Counted from the first letter of the stretch, positions 36,806-45,547 are shown. The stretch is DNA of 64,000 nt from Pseudoalteromonas luteoviolacea DSM 6061 (GCF_001625655.1 NZ_AUYB01000078.1:1-64000), one strand, 5' to 3'. Program-made: numbers and translations. The notes: a model not told the origin generated them from the sequence alone.

Positions 36806-36835
36806 AAAAAGCCGCTAATCAGCGGCTTTTTTTTT
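36806..36835 (+). terminator. Rho-independent terminator
   Basis: AAAAAGCCGCT, loop AATC, AGCGGCTTTTT, followed by more Ts; it ends the volA-like gene. Confidence 0.92.
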
Positions 36836-36876
36836 GGTTATATAATTTGGTTTAAAGAAATATTCGGGAGATAACT

Positions 36877-37881
36877 TTGGCATTTTTGTTTGAATATGGT
36901 TTGTTTCTAGCTAAAGCTGTGACGGTAGTCATTGCAATCGGTGCCATTGTCATTTTGATAGTGGGTGCAAGCCAAAAGCCGAAAACCAAATCGGGTGAGA
37001 TAGAAATTAAAGATCTCTCTGATGAACTAGCACAGGCAAAAGAATCATTTTTACACCAAACTCTGGATAAAAAAGAATTAAAAGCCCACCTAAAAGAAAG
37101 TAAAAAAGCAGCTGAAGACAAGCCTCAAGGCCAAGCTTTTGTGATTGACTTTTCAGGTAGCTTAGATGCCCACGAGGTTGCAAGTTTACGTGAAGAGGTA
37201 ACCGCAATATTGACCGTCGCTAACAAAGAAAAGGATCAAGTATTGGTCAACTTAGAAAGCGGTGGTGGCGTTGTACATGGTTATGGTTTGGCGGCTTCAC
37301 AGTTAATTAGACTTAAACAATCGGGCTTACCACTAACGGTGTGTATCGACAAAGTCGCTGCTAGTGGGGGCTATATGATGGCATGTGTAGCAGATAAGAT
37401 CGTTGCTGCGCCGTTTGCTATTGTGGGTTCTATCGGTGTTATTGCTCAGCTACCTAATTTCAATAAAATTCTGAAAAAGAATGATGTTGAATTTGAGCAA
37501 ATTACAGCTGGGGAATATAAGCGTACATTGACAATGTTTGGTGAAAACACCGATCAAGGACGCGAGAAGTTTAAAAGTGAAATAGAACACACTCATACTT
37601 TGTTTAAACAGTTTGTAGCCGAACACAGACCAGGGTTAGATATCGACAAGGTGGCCACTGGTGAACACTGGTTTGCCACCCATGCAAAAGAATTTGAGTT
37701 AGTTGACGAAATTAAAACCAGTGATGATATCTTGCTGGATCTAAACAATACGCACCAGTTGTACAAAGTGAAATACAAAGCTAAAAAAGCGCTCGCAGAA
37801 CGTTTGGGCGTTGGCTTGAGCGTAGCTGTAGAAAAGCTAGGTGTAAAAGTATTGTCTCGTTTGCAAAGTAATAAGCTCTAA
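36877..37881 (+). CDS. sohB: Protease SohB
   Basis: A membrane-anchored S49 peptidase of 334 residues. An N-terminal transmembrane segment (about 8-28) precedes the SohB-specific Lys-rich linker and the catalytic core. The Ser nucleophile is in AASGGYMMA and the Lys general base in GEYKRTLTMFGENT. It probably cleaves periplasmic or membrane peptides. The start is a TTG after CGGGAG. Position after yciK fits enteric synteny. Confidence 0.95.
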   Translation: MAFLFEYGLFLAKAVTVVIAIGAIVILIVGASQKPKTKSGEIEIKDLSDELAQAKESFLHQTLDKKELKAHLKESKKAAEDKPQGQAFVIDFSGSLDAHEVASLREEVTAILTVANKEKDQVLVNLESGGGVVHGYGLAASQLIRLKQSGLPLTVCIDKVAASGGYMMACVADKIVAAPFAIVGSIGVIAQLPNFNKILKKNDVEFEQITAGEYKRTLTMFGENTDQGREKFKSEIEHTHTLFKQFVAEHRPGLDIDKVATGEHWFATHAKEFELVDEIKTSDDILLDLNNTHQLYKVKYKAKKALAERLGVGLSVAVEKLGVKVLSRLQSNKL

Positions 37882-37923
37882 TACTACGTCACACCTTTTC
37901 AAGATTTTAGCTTAAAAATAATT

Positions 37924-37956
37924 GGCCCGATTGCCCATGCGATTGGGCTTTTTTGT
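37924..37956 (+). terminator. Rho-independent terminator
   Basis: GCCCGAT, loop, ATTGGGC followed by six Ts; it ends sohB. Together with the 150 following bases, in which I see no gene, it separates sohB from the peptide operon. Confidence 0.8.
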
Positions 37957-38112
37957 TTGTAGCTCTTCTTTTTATGCATGCGTGCTCAAATATCTATTGA
38001 GCCAGCCTCTTGCCAAGTACTTCCTCATAACTGTTATTTATGCCAGTTGTGACTGCGCCTCTCGATTGATTAAATAAACCCACCAAGACAAAGGGCTACA
38101 CAGCAGAACAAC

Positions 38113-38634
38113 ATGGATAATCTACATAACTTCTCTCATTCGATCGAGAGACAACAACGATACTCAAACGTGATGGCATATCAAAATGACAATGTTATTG
38201 ACAAATTTACTGAGTCGTTCGATGTATCTAGAGATGAGTCCGCTGCCATTTTCGAAGAGATGAAAAAGTTACTGTGGTTAATGCACCACGCTTCAAGTGA
38301 GTCAGGTCCAGACATCTATGTGCATAAAGAAATTTTAATCATCGATGAAATGTGGCACACGTTTATTCTGTTTACTCGAGATTATGAAGCTTTTTGTCAT
38401 CACTTTTTTGGTGAGTTTTTACATCATAGTCCCACGACATTAAGCGAGAAAGAGCAAATGAAAAGTGACTATGATAACGCGCAAAGTGCATTTATAAGTG
38501 GGCGCAAAGCGGAGTTAGAGGCTCAATATTCGTACGTGTATGATGCTTTGGGCGAAAACACTTTGCTCAAGTGGTATCAGGAATATCCAGAAGTTTACTC
38601 TGAGCAAAACATTAAGAACCTTAGAAAATACTAA
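38113..38634 (+). CDS. Glycine-rich-domain-like (GRDP-like) protein
   Basis: A 173-residue protein related to the globular domain of plant GRDP proteins and its bacterial relatives. The signature is a helical pair holding IDEMWHTFILFTRDYEAFC, then GEFLHHSP. The His residues of WHTF and HH could bind a metal. It has no signal peptide and no glycine-rich tail. Its biochemical role is unknown. It is the first gene of an apparent operon with the 42-residue peptide (23 bases downstream), the methyltransferase and the P450, so it may take part in peptide maturation, but that is inference. Confidence 0.75.
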   Translation: MDNLHNFSHSIERQQRYSNVMAYQNDNVIDKFTESFDVSRDESAAIFEEMKKLLWLMHHASSESGPDIYVHKEILIIDEMWHTFILFTRDYEAFCHHFFGEFLHHSPTTLSEKEQMKSDYDNAQSAFISGRKAELEAQYSYVYDALGENTLLKWYQEYPEVYSEQNIKNLRKY

Positions 38635-38657
38635 CCAACCATTTTTTTGGAGAGATC

Positions 38658-38786
38658 ATGAATAAATCAAAAATTATCAATTCACTTGTAAACAAAAACC
38701 TAGAGCGTAACAAGGGCGCAAGATTCTGTGGATGCGTTATTTGTCTTGTTGATAGAAAGCCTGGTGTTGGCCCAAACAACAAATAA
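38658..38786 (+). CDS. 42-residue Cys-containing peptide (candidate modified-peptide precursor)
   Basis: The peptide has a basic, Asn/Lys-rich N-terminal half (MNKSKIINSLVNKNLERNKG), then RFCGCVICLVD with Cys24, Cys26 and Cys29, and ends RKPGVGPNNK. Its start has an excellent GGAGAG site five bases before the ATG. It has no signal peptide. Leader-like half plus compact Cys/hydrophobic core, and placement in front of a methyltransferase and a P450, fit a RiPP precursor. A small zinc-binding protein is the main alternative. Confidence 0.7.
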   Translation: MNKSKIINSLVNKNLERNKGARFCGCVICLVDRKPGVGPNNK

Positions 38787-38858
38787 ATTGAATGAGGCTG
38801 TGCCACATTGGTACAGCCTATTGCTGGTTGTAATGATAAATGTAAGAGGTAGTAGAAT

Positions 38859-39608
38859 TTGTCTGAATTTCTTTTTGATTACGAGCGTGCTTTTAATCCC
38901 TTAATTACAGGCCATTTAGAGAGTGCCTCTTTTGACCTTATGTTAAACCAGCAACAAGCGAAGCAAATTCAAAGCTTTCTAGCATTAGAAAAGGGTATGA
39001 AAATACTCGATATTCCCTGTGGTACAGGGCGTCATGCAAAGTTATTGGCTGAGCAAGGGTTTGGGATTGATGCATTAGACTACAATGCTTCGTTTATTGA
39101 ACGAGCTCAACAGTTTGCAAAAGACGCCGGCCTTTCCGTCAATTTTATGCAAGGGGATATGCGAGATCTCAGGTTTAAGGAAAAGTACGACAGAATATTT
39201 AACGTTTTTAGCTCGTTTGGCTACTTTGACGATAAAACTAACTTACAGGTGATGCAAGAAATGTCATCCGCACTTAAACCCGGTGGGCGTCTGTTGTTAA
39301 ATGTCCTCAACGGTGAGTCAGCGGTAGTTAAGGAAAGTGAAAATGGTATTGCGCGTCAATTCAAAGGCTTGGATACGCAATACGATCCACACAGTAAAAT
39401 ATTAACAACCAATCGTGCGCTAAAAATAGAAGGCGAAGAATATAGCTATGAGTTTAAGGTGCGTCTCTATAATGCCTCTGAACTAACTCACATGCTCGAA
39501 ATGTGTGGCTTAGTACCTTTGGAATGGCATGGCGACTGGGCAGGCTCAGCTTTAACCAATACTTCGGCACAAATTTTTGTTGTAGCTGAAAAAAGCTTTG
39601 TTGCTTAG
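38859..39608 (+). CDS. Class I SAM-dependent methyltransferase
   Basis: A Rossmann-fold methyltransferase of 249 residues. SAM motif I is KILDIPCGTGRHAKLLAEQG, motif II covers GIDALDYN, and the acidic GDMRDLRF and the post-core LKPGGRLLLN are present. It resembles small-molecule/peptide methyltransferases of the UbiE-like superfamily; the substrate cannot be read. The start is a TTG with AAGAGG upstream. It sits between the peptide gene and the P450 gene, 72 bases after the peptide stop and 37 before the P450 start. Confidence 0.9.
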   Translation: MSEFLFDYERAFNPLITGHLESASFDLMLNQQQAKQIQSFLALEKGMKILDIPCGTGRHAKLLAEQGFGIDALDYNASFIERAQQFAKDAGLSVNFMQGDMRDLRFKEKYDRIFNVFSSFGYFDDKTNLQVMQEMSSALKPGGRLLLNVLNGESAVVKESENGIARQFKGLDTQYDPHSKILTTNRALKIEGEEYSYEFKVRLYNASELTHMLEMCGLVPLEWHGDWAGSALTNTSAQIFVVAEKSFVA

Positions 39609-39645
39609 TGCTCCAAAAAACTGTTTATAAGTAATGGAGTTAGCT

Positions 39646-40932
39646 GTGAATCTACTTGAACAAAATCAAAATAGTTTTGAGCAACCAGTGCATGTTGCAT
39701 TGACCGACGTAAGCCAAATGAATGGCCTAAATTTGGTTGATTATATTAAATCGTGCGTGGCTCAGTTTGGAAACATATTCACATTGTCTATTTTTGGTGG
39801 GCCAAAAATCACATTAGTTCAGGAGTCAGATCTGTTCAGTGACGTCGTGGCAAAAAATAAGATGAATATTAACCCTGAGCTTGTGGAGGTTAGGAGTCAA
39901 TTTGAAATTGACAATGTATTTTGCGATGAGCAACAAATTGCACAAATGAATCGAGACTTTGTACTCGCACTAAAAGGGCAAAAGTTAGCAATCACAAAAG
40001 CACGTTATGATGAAAGACTCAACTTTGAATGTCAGAAATTTGCTGAGCGCTATTTAAATACACATAATTATTGTGAAGTTGAGTTGGCCGAACTGCAACT
40101 CAATACCATGATAAAGGCAAGCCTATATTCACTTTTTGGTAAACCTTTAGCAAGCGACCAAGCTATTGCTGAATATTTTAGCTTTAGTGAAAGCTTGTCA
40201 CCGACCGTTGCTGATTGTAAGCAAGCTGCAAATGACGCAAGCTGCGCCAAAGAAAAGCTGCTTTTACGGTTTGAACAAGTCCTTGCTGAGGCGCAAACTC
40301 CACTTATACAATCGTTAAATATAGGGTTGTTTAGCAGCCCAATGATAAATCAAGAGGACAAGGCAAAGGTATTGCTGTATTTTTTATGGGGTTCACTGTC
40401 GAATATATTGCCTTCGATGCAATCGTTTTATCGAACACTTGTCCAGCATCCCACCTATGCCAATGAAATTAGAGCGAACCGCAGTTTTGATATGTTGCCC
40501 CTTATCAAAGAAGTGCTTAGATTGCGCGGAAATAAACCCATTTACAGGTTGGTAGAATCTAATATCAAGATTCAAGGAACTGATGGAAAAAAATTTGTCG
40601 TGCCTAAGGGACATTGGTTGGGTTTTATTTCGCAAATACACCACCAAGACGAGAAGACTTTTAGTGAGCCAAACAAATTTGACCCATCACGTTTTTGCAA
40701 GGCCTTTGGCCATACAAAAAGTAACAAGCGTCCGTCGCTATTTGTATATGGTGTAGGAAACTCAAAGTGTCCTGGCAGTGCCTTCGCAAATCATATGATG
40801 GCGAGCACGGCAGTGTATTGGCTAAAGCATTTTGATGCTAAATTGTGTGGCTCGCATCAAGCTGAAGCCATGCGTATGTTTGATTCAGTATTGGGGGACA
40901 AACAGTCACTTTTATTGAAAAAAAGAGCTTAG
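39646..40932 (+). CDS. Cytochrome P450, CYP7/CYP8-like
   Basis: A soluble P450 of 428 residues. The haem ligand loop is FVYGVGNSKCPGSAFA (Cys is the axial ligand) and the ExxR motif is KEVLR. The I-helix reads FLWGSLSNILPSMQSF: the usual acidic-Thr pair for oxygen activation is replaced by a Ser-Asn arrangement as in vertebrate CYP7A/CYP8 enzymes (LWAxQxNxxP). It could be a hydroxylase or a non-oxygenase isomerase. I choose the GTG at 39646 because GGAG precedes it; the ATG at 39634 has no site. No ferredoxin gene is nearby. Confidence 0.88.
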   Translation: MNLLEQNQNSFEQPVHVALTDVSQMNGLNLVDYIKSCVAQFGNIFTLSIFGGPKITLVQESDLFSDVVAKNKMNINPELVEVRSQFEIDNVFCDEQQIAQMNRDFVLALKGQKLAITKARYDERLNFECQKFAERYLNTHNYCEVELAELQLNTMIKASLYSLFGKPLASDQAIAEYFSFSESLSPTVADCKQAANDASCAKEKLLLRFEQVLAEAQTPLIQSLNIGLFSSPMINQEDKAKVLLYFLWGSLSNILPSMQSFYRTLVQHPTYANEIRANRSFDMLPLIKEVLRLRGNKPIYRLVESNIKIQGTDGKKFVVPKGHWLGFISQIHHQDEKTFSEPNKFDPSRFCKAFGHTKSNKRPSLFVYGVGNSKCPGSAFANHMMASTAVYWLKHFDAKLCGSHQAEAMRMFDSVLGDKQSLLLKKRA

Positions 40933-40957
40933 CCAACGGAATTACACCATTGGCTAA
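40929..40957 (+). terminator. Weak hairpin after the P450 gene
   Basis: TTAGCCAA/TTGGCTAA around a 13-base loop, overlapping the P450 stop, between convergent genes; no good U-tract. Confidence 0.4.
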
Positions 40958-40970
40958 AGTTGAAGTTTGG

Positions 40971-42344
40971 CTAAGTTTTGAAATTAGTCCAGTTGCCACG
41001 GATCGCGAGTGTTTTTGTAGGAGAGTAGATATTCACAAATAAAGTAAAACCATCAGGAGAGAAGCAAGCCCCTGCCAGTTCTGTTTGCGTATTTAATTTG
41101 GCAAAAGGGTAAACCGCTCCTTCGGGGGACACGCCACGTAGGTGGTTTTGTGTAACGGCTGTATATTGATCTTCACACACTAGTAAATGGCCTTGTGGGG
41201 TAACTGTTAAGTTATCGCCAAAATTGTACAATGACTTATCACTGCTTTCTAAAAATAGTTGCAACTGTCCCAGATGATTTATTTCTTTTTCTGAACCCTC
41301 ATAGGCTGATGGTTGATAGCGCATGATTTGACCAAGTTCTTTTTCACCGCCGTTAGTACAGCAAAAATATAATTCATTGTTGCCAAAGTGAATGCCTTCG
41401 CCTCTAGCAAATAAAGCAGCGCCTTGTTCATAACCTCGTATACGTAAGTCGTCCTCTGGGCTTTGTGGATTGTCTAATGTGATCCAACTGGCTTCGTACC
41501 AGATAGAGAGAGGCATATCATTTCCACGCCAATTACGGCTATCAAATTTGCTAGCATGCTTTAAAGCTAACGCTTGCAGTGTTCCACCTGCTGCTAAGTC
41601 ACCCTGACGATTGGGTATAAAGCGATAAAATAGGCTATCGTTCCTATCTTCAGTCAAATAAACGATACCTGTCCTTGGGTCCACGGCAGCTGCTTCGTGG
41701 TTGAAGCGACCCATTTCCAATAGTGGGACTGGATCGCATAAACCGTGTTTATCCGTCGGCACTTCAAAAATGTAACCATGGCTTTTGGATATTTCTTCAT
41801 CAGGAGTTTGAACAGTCTCTTCACAGCTGAGCCAAGTGCCCCAAGGAGTTGTACCGCCTGCACAATTCCGTATGGTGCCAACAAGGCTGTAATATTGTTG
41901 CTCTATCTGCTGCTTCTGCAGATTATATATTATTGTTGTTGTACCCCCCGGCAAAGCAACACCGTGTTTCATAGTATCGAACGCTTTGTCGCTTTTGTGC
42001 TTGGCAATTGCTGGTGCAGCGGATTTTAGATGCTTGGGGCTGAGTTCATGATTTCTTACAAGGGCAACACGGTTGCTACCGAGATCGATACAGCCCATAC
42101 CATCTGCGTTATCGGGTACTACTAGGCCGTCATCCATTGTGTCATTTAACGACGAGATAACTTCGTAACTAAAACCGGCAGGTAAGTCCAGCAAACCATG
42201 TTCATCGGGGAGCAGTGGGCCGTAGCCAACGCTTGTTGGTGTTTGCGTTAGTGATTGCTTTTGGGTGCAGCCAAGCAAACTGCTATTTAGCCCTAAAAAT
42301 GCGAGCGCCACTGATCCTTTTGTGAATTGTCTTCTCGTGACCAT
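40971..42344 (-). CDS. PhoX-family phosphatase, Tat-exported lipoprotein
   Basis: A 457-residue protein of the alkaline phosphatase PhoX (DUF839) family. The N-terminus has a twin-arginine signal (RRQF) running into a lipobox-like LLGC, so it is probably Tat-exported and lipid anchored. Conserved blocks include GLLDLPAGFSYEVIS, NHELSP, WGTWLSCEETVQTP, GRFNHEAAAVDPRTG and YLTED, and GDNLTVTP with the calcium/iron ligands. PhoX enzymes release phosphate from esters in marine bacteria using Ca and Fe. The start is the ATG at 42344, after AGGGG. It is divergent from the zur gene. Confidence 0.9.
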   Translation of the reverse strand: MVTRRQFTKGSVALAFLGLNSSLLGCTQKQSLTQTPTSVGYGPLLPDEHGLLDLPAGFSYEVISSLNDTMDDGLVVPDNADGMGCIDLGSNRVALVRNHELSPKHLKSAAPAIAKHKSDKAFDTMKHGVALPGGTTTIIYNLQKQQIEQQYYSLVGTIRNCAGGTTPWGTWLSCEETVQTPDEEISKSHGYIFEVPTDKHGLCDPVPLLEMGRFNHEAAAVDPRTGIVYLTEDRNDSLFYRFIPNRQGDLAAGGTLQALALKHASKFDSRNWRGNDMPLSIWYEASWITLDNPQSPEDDLRIRGYEQGAALFARGEGIHFGNNELYFCCTNGGEKELGQIMRYQPSAYEGSEKEINHLGQLQLFLESSDKSLYNFGDNLTVTPQGHLLVCEDQYTAVTQNHLRGVSPEGAVYPFAKLNTQTELAGACFSPDGFTLFVNIYSPTKTLAIRGNWTNFKT

Positions 42345-42468
42345 GCTAATTACCCCTAAAAATTTGCTGGTGTTGAATTTTGCTATTTTTATACAACTTA
42401 CTATTGAATTAAACCTACCCACTAAATTTGACAGTAAATCTATTGCGATAGATAGGTTGTTTGTGAGA

Positions 42469-42483
42469 TGTTATAATATAACA
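42469..42483. promoter_or_regulatory. Zur box
   Basis: TGTTATAATATAACA is a perfect palindrome matching the core of the gammaproteobacterial Zur site. It lies 29 bases before the zur-like gene and about 125 bases upstream of the divergent phoX-like gene. Confidence 0.88.
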
Positions 42484-42512
42484 AAGTTGAATGCGACATT
42501 ATTCGGGGCTAT

Positions 42513-42998
42513 ATGTGTCAAAAAAGCAGTAATAAGGATTACTTAATCGAAGTTTTTAATCATGCAGGGATCAAAGCGACTGAGAAAAGAGTGGCTATTT
42601 TTCAAGGGCTAATGATGGCTGAGCAAGCTTTATCGCCTTATGAACTCGCGCAATACTGCAAAGAACATTTAGAGTTAACACTGCCTGCAGTTTCAATTTA
42701 CCGTATATTGGATCTATTAGTCGCAGCAGATCTCGTACATAAGCTAGACACGGTAAATAAGTATATTTGCTGCTCTCATATCGACTGCCACAAGCCACAC
42801 CCTCACAATCAGTTTCTGATCTGTTCTGTTTGTCAGAAAGTCGATGAAGTGCATATGTCTAGTCAGCTAATGGCGCAGTTGTCTCAGCAGATCCAAGCAT
42901 GTGGTTATCAGCTCAATTCGCCCCAGTTTGAATTTCAAGGTGTTTGCAGTAGCTGCCAAGCACAAGCTGATGATTTTTCAGTTGAGCTTGGCACCTAG
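42513..42998 (+). CDS. zur: Fur-family zinc uptake regulator (Zur)
   Basis: A 161-residue Fur-family regulator. It has the winged helix (KRVAIFQGLM ... LPAVSIYRILDLLVAADLVHKL), the His-rich sensory segment (SHIDCHKPHPHNQFLICSVCQK) and a second CxxC (GVCSSCQ) for structural zinc. This set and the Zur palindrome in its own promoter argue for Zur rather than Fur. With zinc bound it would repress itself and the dihydroorotase paralogue 66 bases downstream. Confidence 0.88.
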   Translation: MCQKSSNKDYLIEVFNHAGIKATEKRVAIFQGLMMAEQALSPYELAQYCKEHLELTLPAVSIYRILDLLVAADLVHKLDTVNKYICCSHIDCHKPHPHNQFLICSVCQKVDEVHMSSQLMAQLSQQIQACGYQLNSPQFEFQGVCSSCQAQADDFSVELGT

Positions 42999-43064
42999 TT
43001 TTGTTTTTCACATATACCCGATCACTCAATAGATTTATTAACACTTTTTACAGGTGAAGTATCC

Positions 43065-44396
43065 ATGGCAAATATTCTTTTTAAAAATGCACGGCTGATT
43101 AATGAAGGACAAGTTGCACAGCGTGATGTGCGTATAGTAGGGCAAAGGATTGATAAAATTGCACCTGAAATTACTGCCACAGGTATTGAACAAGTAATTG
43201 ATCTGGATGGAGACTTTTTATTACCAGGGATGATTGACGATCAGGTTCACTTTAGAGAACCAGGGCTTGATTGGAAAGGAACTATTGGTAGTGAATCACG
43301 CGCAGCGGTAGCAGGTGGTATTACAAGCTACATGGAAATGCCTAACGTGAGCCCTGCAACAACAGATCATATTGCGGTGATGCATAAACACCAAATCGCG
43401 GCGCGCACATCTGCTGCAAACTATTCCTTTTATCTAGGAGCGACGCCTGAAAATCTAGATGAAATCAAAGCTTGTGATCCAAGCTTAGTGTGTGGTGTTA
43501 AAGTGTTTATGGGCGCATCAACAGGTGACTTGCTGGTGGAGCACCCGAGTGCGCTGGAAGCAATTTTCAGGGAGTGTCCAGTACTTATCGCAACACACTG
43601 TGAAAAAGGCGATGTGATAGCGAGCAACTTAGAAAAATTGGGTGATAGGGAGCTAAAAATACAAGATCATCCCGTGATCCGCGACGCGAATGCCTGTTAT
43701 CAATCCTCTTCATACGCTGTTGACCTTGCTAAGAAGTATGGCACTCAGTTACATGTATTACATATCACAACTGCGAAAGAGATGGACCTTTTTGAACCGG
43801 GTCCAATTGATGGAAAGCAGATTACCGCAGAAGCATGTGTTCATCATTTGTGGTTTAACCAATCGGATTATGATCGTTTAGGTAATTTAATTAAGTGTAA
43901 CCCAGCAATTAAGGCTGAATCTGATCGATTGGCTCTAATTGAGGCGCTGACCAGTGGTCGACTAGATATAATTGCCACAGATCACGCTCCACATACGTGG
44001 GACGAAAAGCAACAAGCCTTTGCGACGGCTCCCGCTGGTTTACCATTGGTTCAACATGCTTTATTAACTTTGTTTGACCAGGTTGAGCAGGGCAATATGA
44101 CTTTACCTCAAATAGTCGAGAAGACAGCGCATAACCCAGCTAAACGCTACAAGGTAAAAGAACGTGGATTTGTGAGAGAAGGGTACTTTGCAGATTTAAC
44201 AGTGATTAGTGCTCGCGCAGGTGAGGCCGTAAGGCATGACAATACGCTCTATCATTGCCAGTGGTCTCCATTCGTTGGGCATCAATTCTCACATCAAGTG
44301 CGCTATACATTCGTTAATGGTGCGTGTGTTTACCATGATGGAAAAGTTATAGAGGTAACTGATAACGCAATGCCACTCGTATTTGAGAGAACCTAA
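43065..44396 (+). CDS. Dihydroorotase-family amidohydrolase, likely Zur-controlled paralogue
   Basis: A class I dihydroorotase homologue of 443 residues. The metal centre region shows MIDDQVHFREPG, the carbamylated Lys in KVFMGASTG, ATHCE, VLHITT and ATDHAPH. The first His of the usual HxH is Gln60, a form I recall from Bacteroidetes-type enzymes. It should form dihydroorotate in pyrimidine synthesis. Pseudomonas carries a Zur-regulated PyrC paralogue that works when zinc is scarce; position behind zur suggests the same here. AGGTGAAG precedes the start. Confidence 0.88.
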   Translation: MANILFKNARLINEGQVAQRDVRIVGQRIDKIAPEITATGIEQVIDLDGDFLLPGMIDDQVHFREPGLDWKGTIGSESRAAVAGGITSYMEMPNVSPATTDHIAVMHKHQIAARTSAANYSFYLGATPENLDEIKACDPSLVCGVKVFMGASTGDLLVEHPSALEAIFRECPVLIATHCEKGDVIASNLEKLGDRELKIQDHPVIRDANACYQSSSYAVDLAKKYGTQLHVLHITTAKEMDLFEPGPIDGKQITAEACVHHLWFNQSDYDRLGNLIKCNPAIKAESDRLALIEALTSGRLDIIATDHAPHTWDEKQQAFATAPAGLPLVQHALLTLFDQVEQGNMTLPQIVEKTAHNPAKRYKVKERGFVREGYFADLTVISARAGEAVRHDNTLYHCQWSPFVGHQFSHQVRYTFVNGACVYHDGKVIEVTDNAMPLVFERT

Positions 44397-44563
44397 CAAT
44401 CATTGGATGGTAGTGATCTCACTATCATCCATAGCTTGATACTCAAGGACTTAACCCACTTCAAAGTATGTTTTAAATTAATGGATAATTATAAAGCATA
44501 CTTTATATCTTTCAGTGTTGGCTCTGGCATCAAGTTACAGCGTTAATGGCCTTGCTGAAGAAA

Positions 44564-44580
44564 CCCCATTTTAAATGGGG
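44564..44580. terminator. Small hairpin in the intergenic region
   Basis: CCCCATT/AATGGGG with a short TTA loop. It lies in a 268-base gene-free gap between the dihydroorotase and symporter genes and is a possible terminator for the former, without a U-tract. Confidence 0.35.
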
Positions 44581-44613
44581 GGAATATGCATTTTAGACAT
44601 TGCTGATGTAATT

Positions 44614-44648
44614 AAAATGGTTGATAGGGGTTCGCCTTCAACCATTTT
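44614..44648. terminator. Terminator hairpin of the symporter gene
   Basis: AAAATGGTTGA/TCAACCATTTT with a 13-base loop, 17 bases from the stop of the minus-strand symporter gene; A and T runs on both flanks make it usable in both directions. Confidence 0.7.
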
Positions 44649-44665
44649 ATTACAATAAGCAGTTT

Positions 44666-45547
44666 TTATACTGGAGTATGTGACTCAACAGGCAACGCTG
44701 AGCGCCTTACCCAAGCTACAAATATCCCAGCACTTACAAACATGAATAGTCCATAAATACTAGGGGCTATAGACATCACCTCATCCTGTAAGATCCCAGT
44801 GGTTACCAGCAGAGCTAGAGTGCCATTTTGCAAACCGACTTCTAACGTGATGGTACGGGTTTGAGCACGGTTATGTAGATAAAGGGTAGCAACAGCGTAG
44901 CCAAGCAACATAGTTAATAAATTCAATAAAATAACAGCAGGACCAGCTAATACAATATAGTCAATTAACTTATCTCCAAGTTGGATACAAATACTAACGA
45001 TCACCAGTAGTAGTACTAGCACTGAAAACCAGTTAATGTAAGGGCCCGCCTTTTTTGCAAACTCTGGCCACTTTGCCCTCAACCCCATTCCAATAATTAC
45101 TGGGATCACGCCAACAACAATAAGTTGCAGCCAAGCTTTTAAAACTGGAAATTCAATCGTGCTGTTACCTTGACCGTAAAATCCGATTGCCCATGCAGCC
45201 ATGAAAGGCAAAATGAATGGAGTAATGAATCCAACAATAGCCGTTAAAGACACCGATAAACCGACATCTCCTTTGGCTAGATATGTATACAAATTTGAAG
45301 TCGTGCCACCTGGGCACAGTGCAAGTATAAATAGTCCTATCGCTAGCTCTGCGTTTAGGCCCGTTACCGCAATAACAGCCACGGCCATGAGCGGGAGTAA
45401 GAAAAGTTGACAGGCTGCGCCCACAAAAAAACTCTTAGGCTGTTTGAGGACGCGTGCAAAATCATTGGTGGTTAAGCTAAGGCCAACCCCCATCATGATC
45501 AGAATGAGCGCGATTGGTAAGCCTATCTCAATTAAATTAGGTGGCAT
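44666..45547 (-). CDS. Bile acid:sodium symporter family transporter
   Basis: A polytopic membrane protein of 293 residues with nine to ten hydrophobic segments. The BASS signature ALCPGGTTSNLYTYLAKGDVGLSVSLTAI is clear. Members carry organic anions with sodium (bile acids in animals; pantoate, pyruvate or others in microbes and plants). The substrate is unknown and the neighbours give no hint. AGGA precedes the ATG. It is monocistronic. Confidence 0.92.
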   Translation of the reverse strand: MPPNLIEIGLPIALILIMMGVGLSLTTNDFARVLKQPKSFFVGAACQLFLLPLMAVAVIAVTGLNAELAIGLFILALCPGGTTSNLYTYLAKGDVGLSVSLTAIVGFITPFILPFMAAWAIGFYGQGNSTIEFPVLKAWLQLIVVGVIPVIIGMGLRAKWPEFAKKAGPYINWFSVLVLLLVIVSICIQLGDKLIDYIVLAGPAVILLNLLTMLLGYAVATLYLHNRAQTRTITLEVGLQNGTLALLVTTGILQDEVMSIAPSIYGLFMFVSAGIFVAWVRRSALPVESHTPV

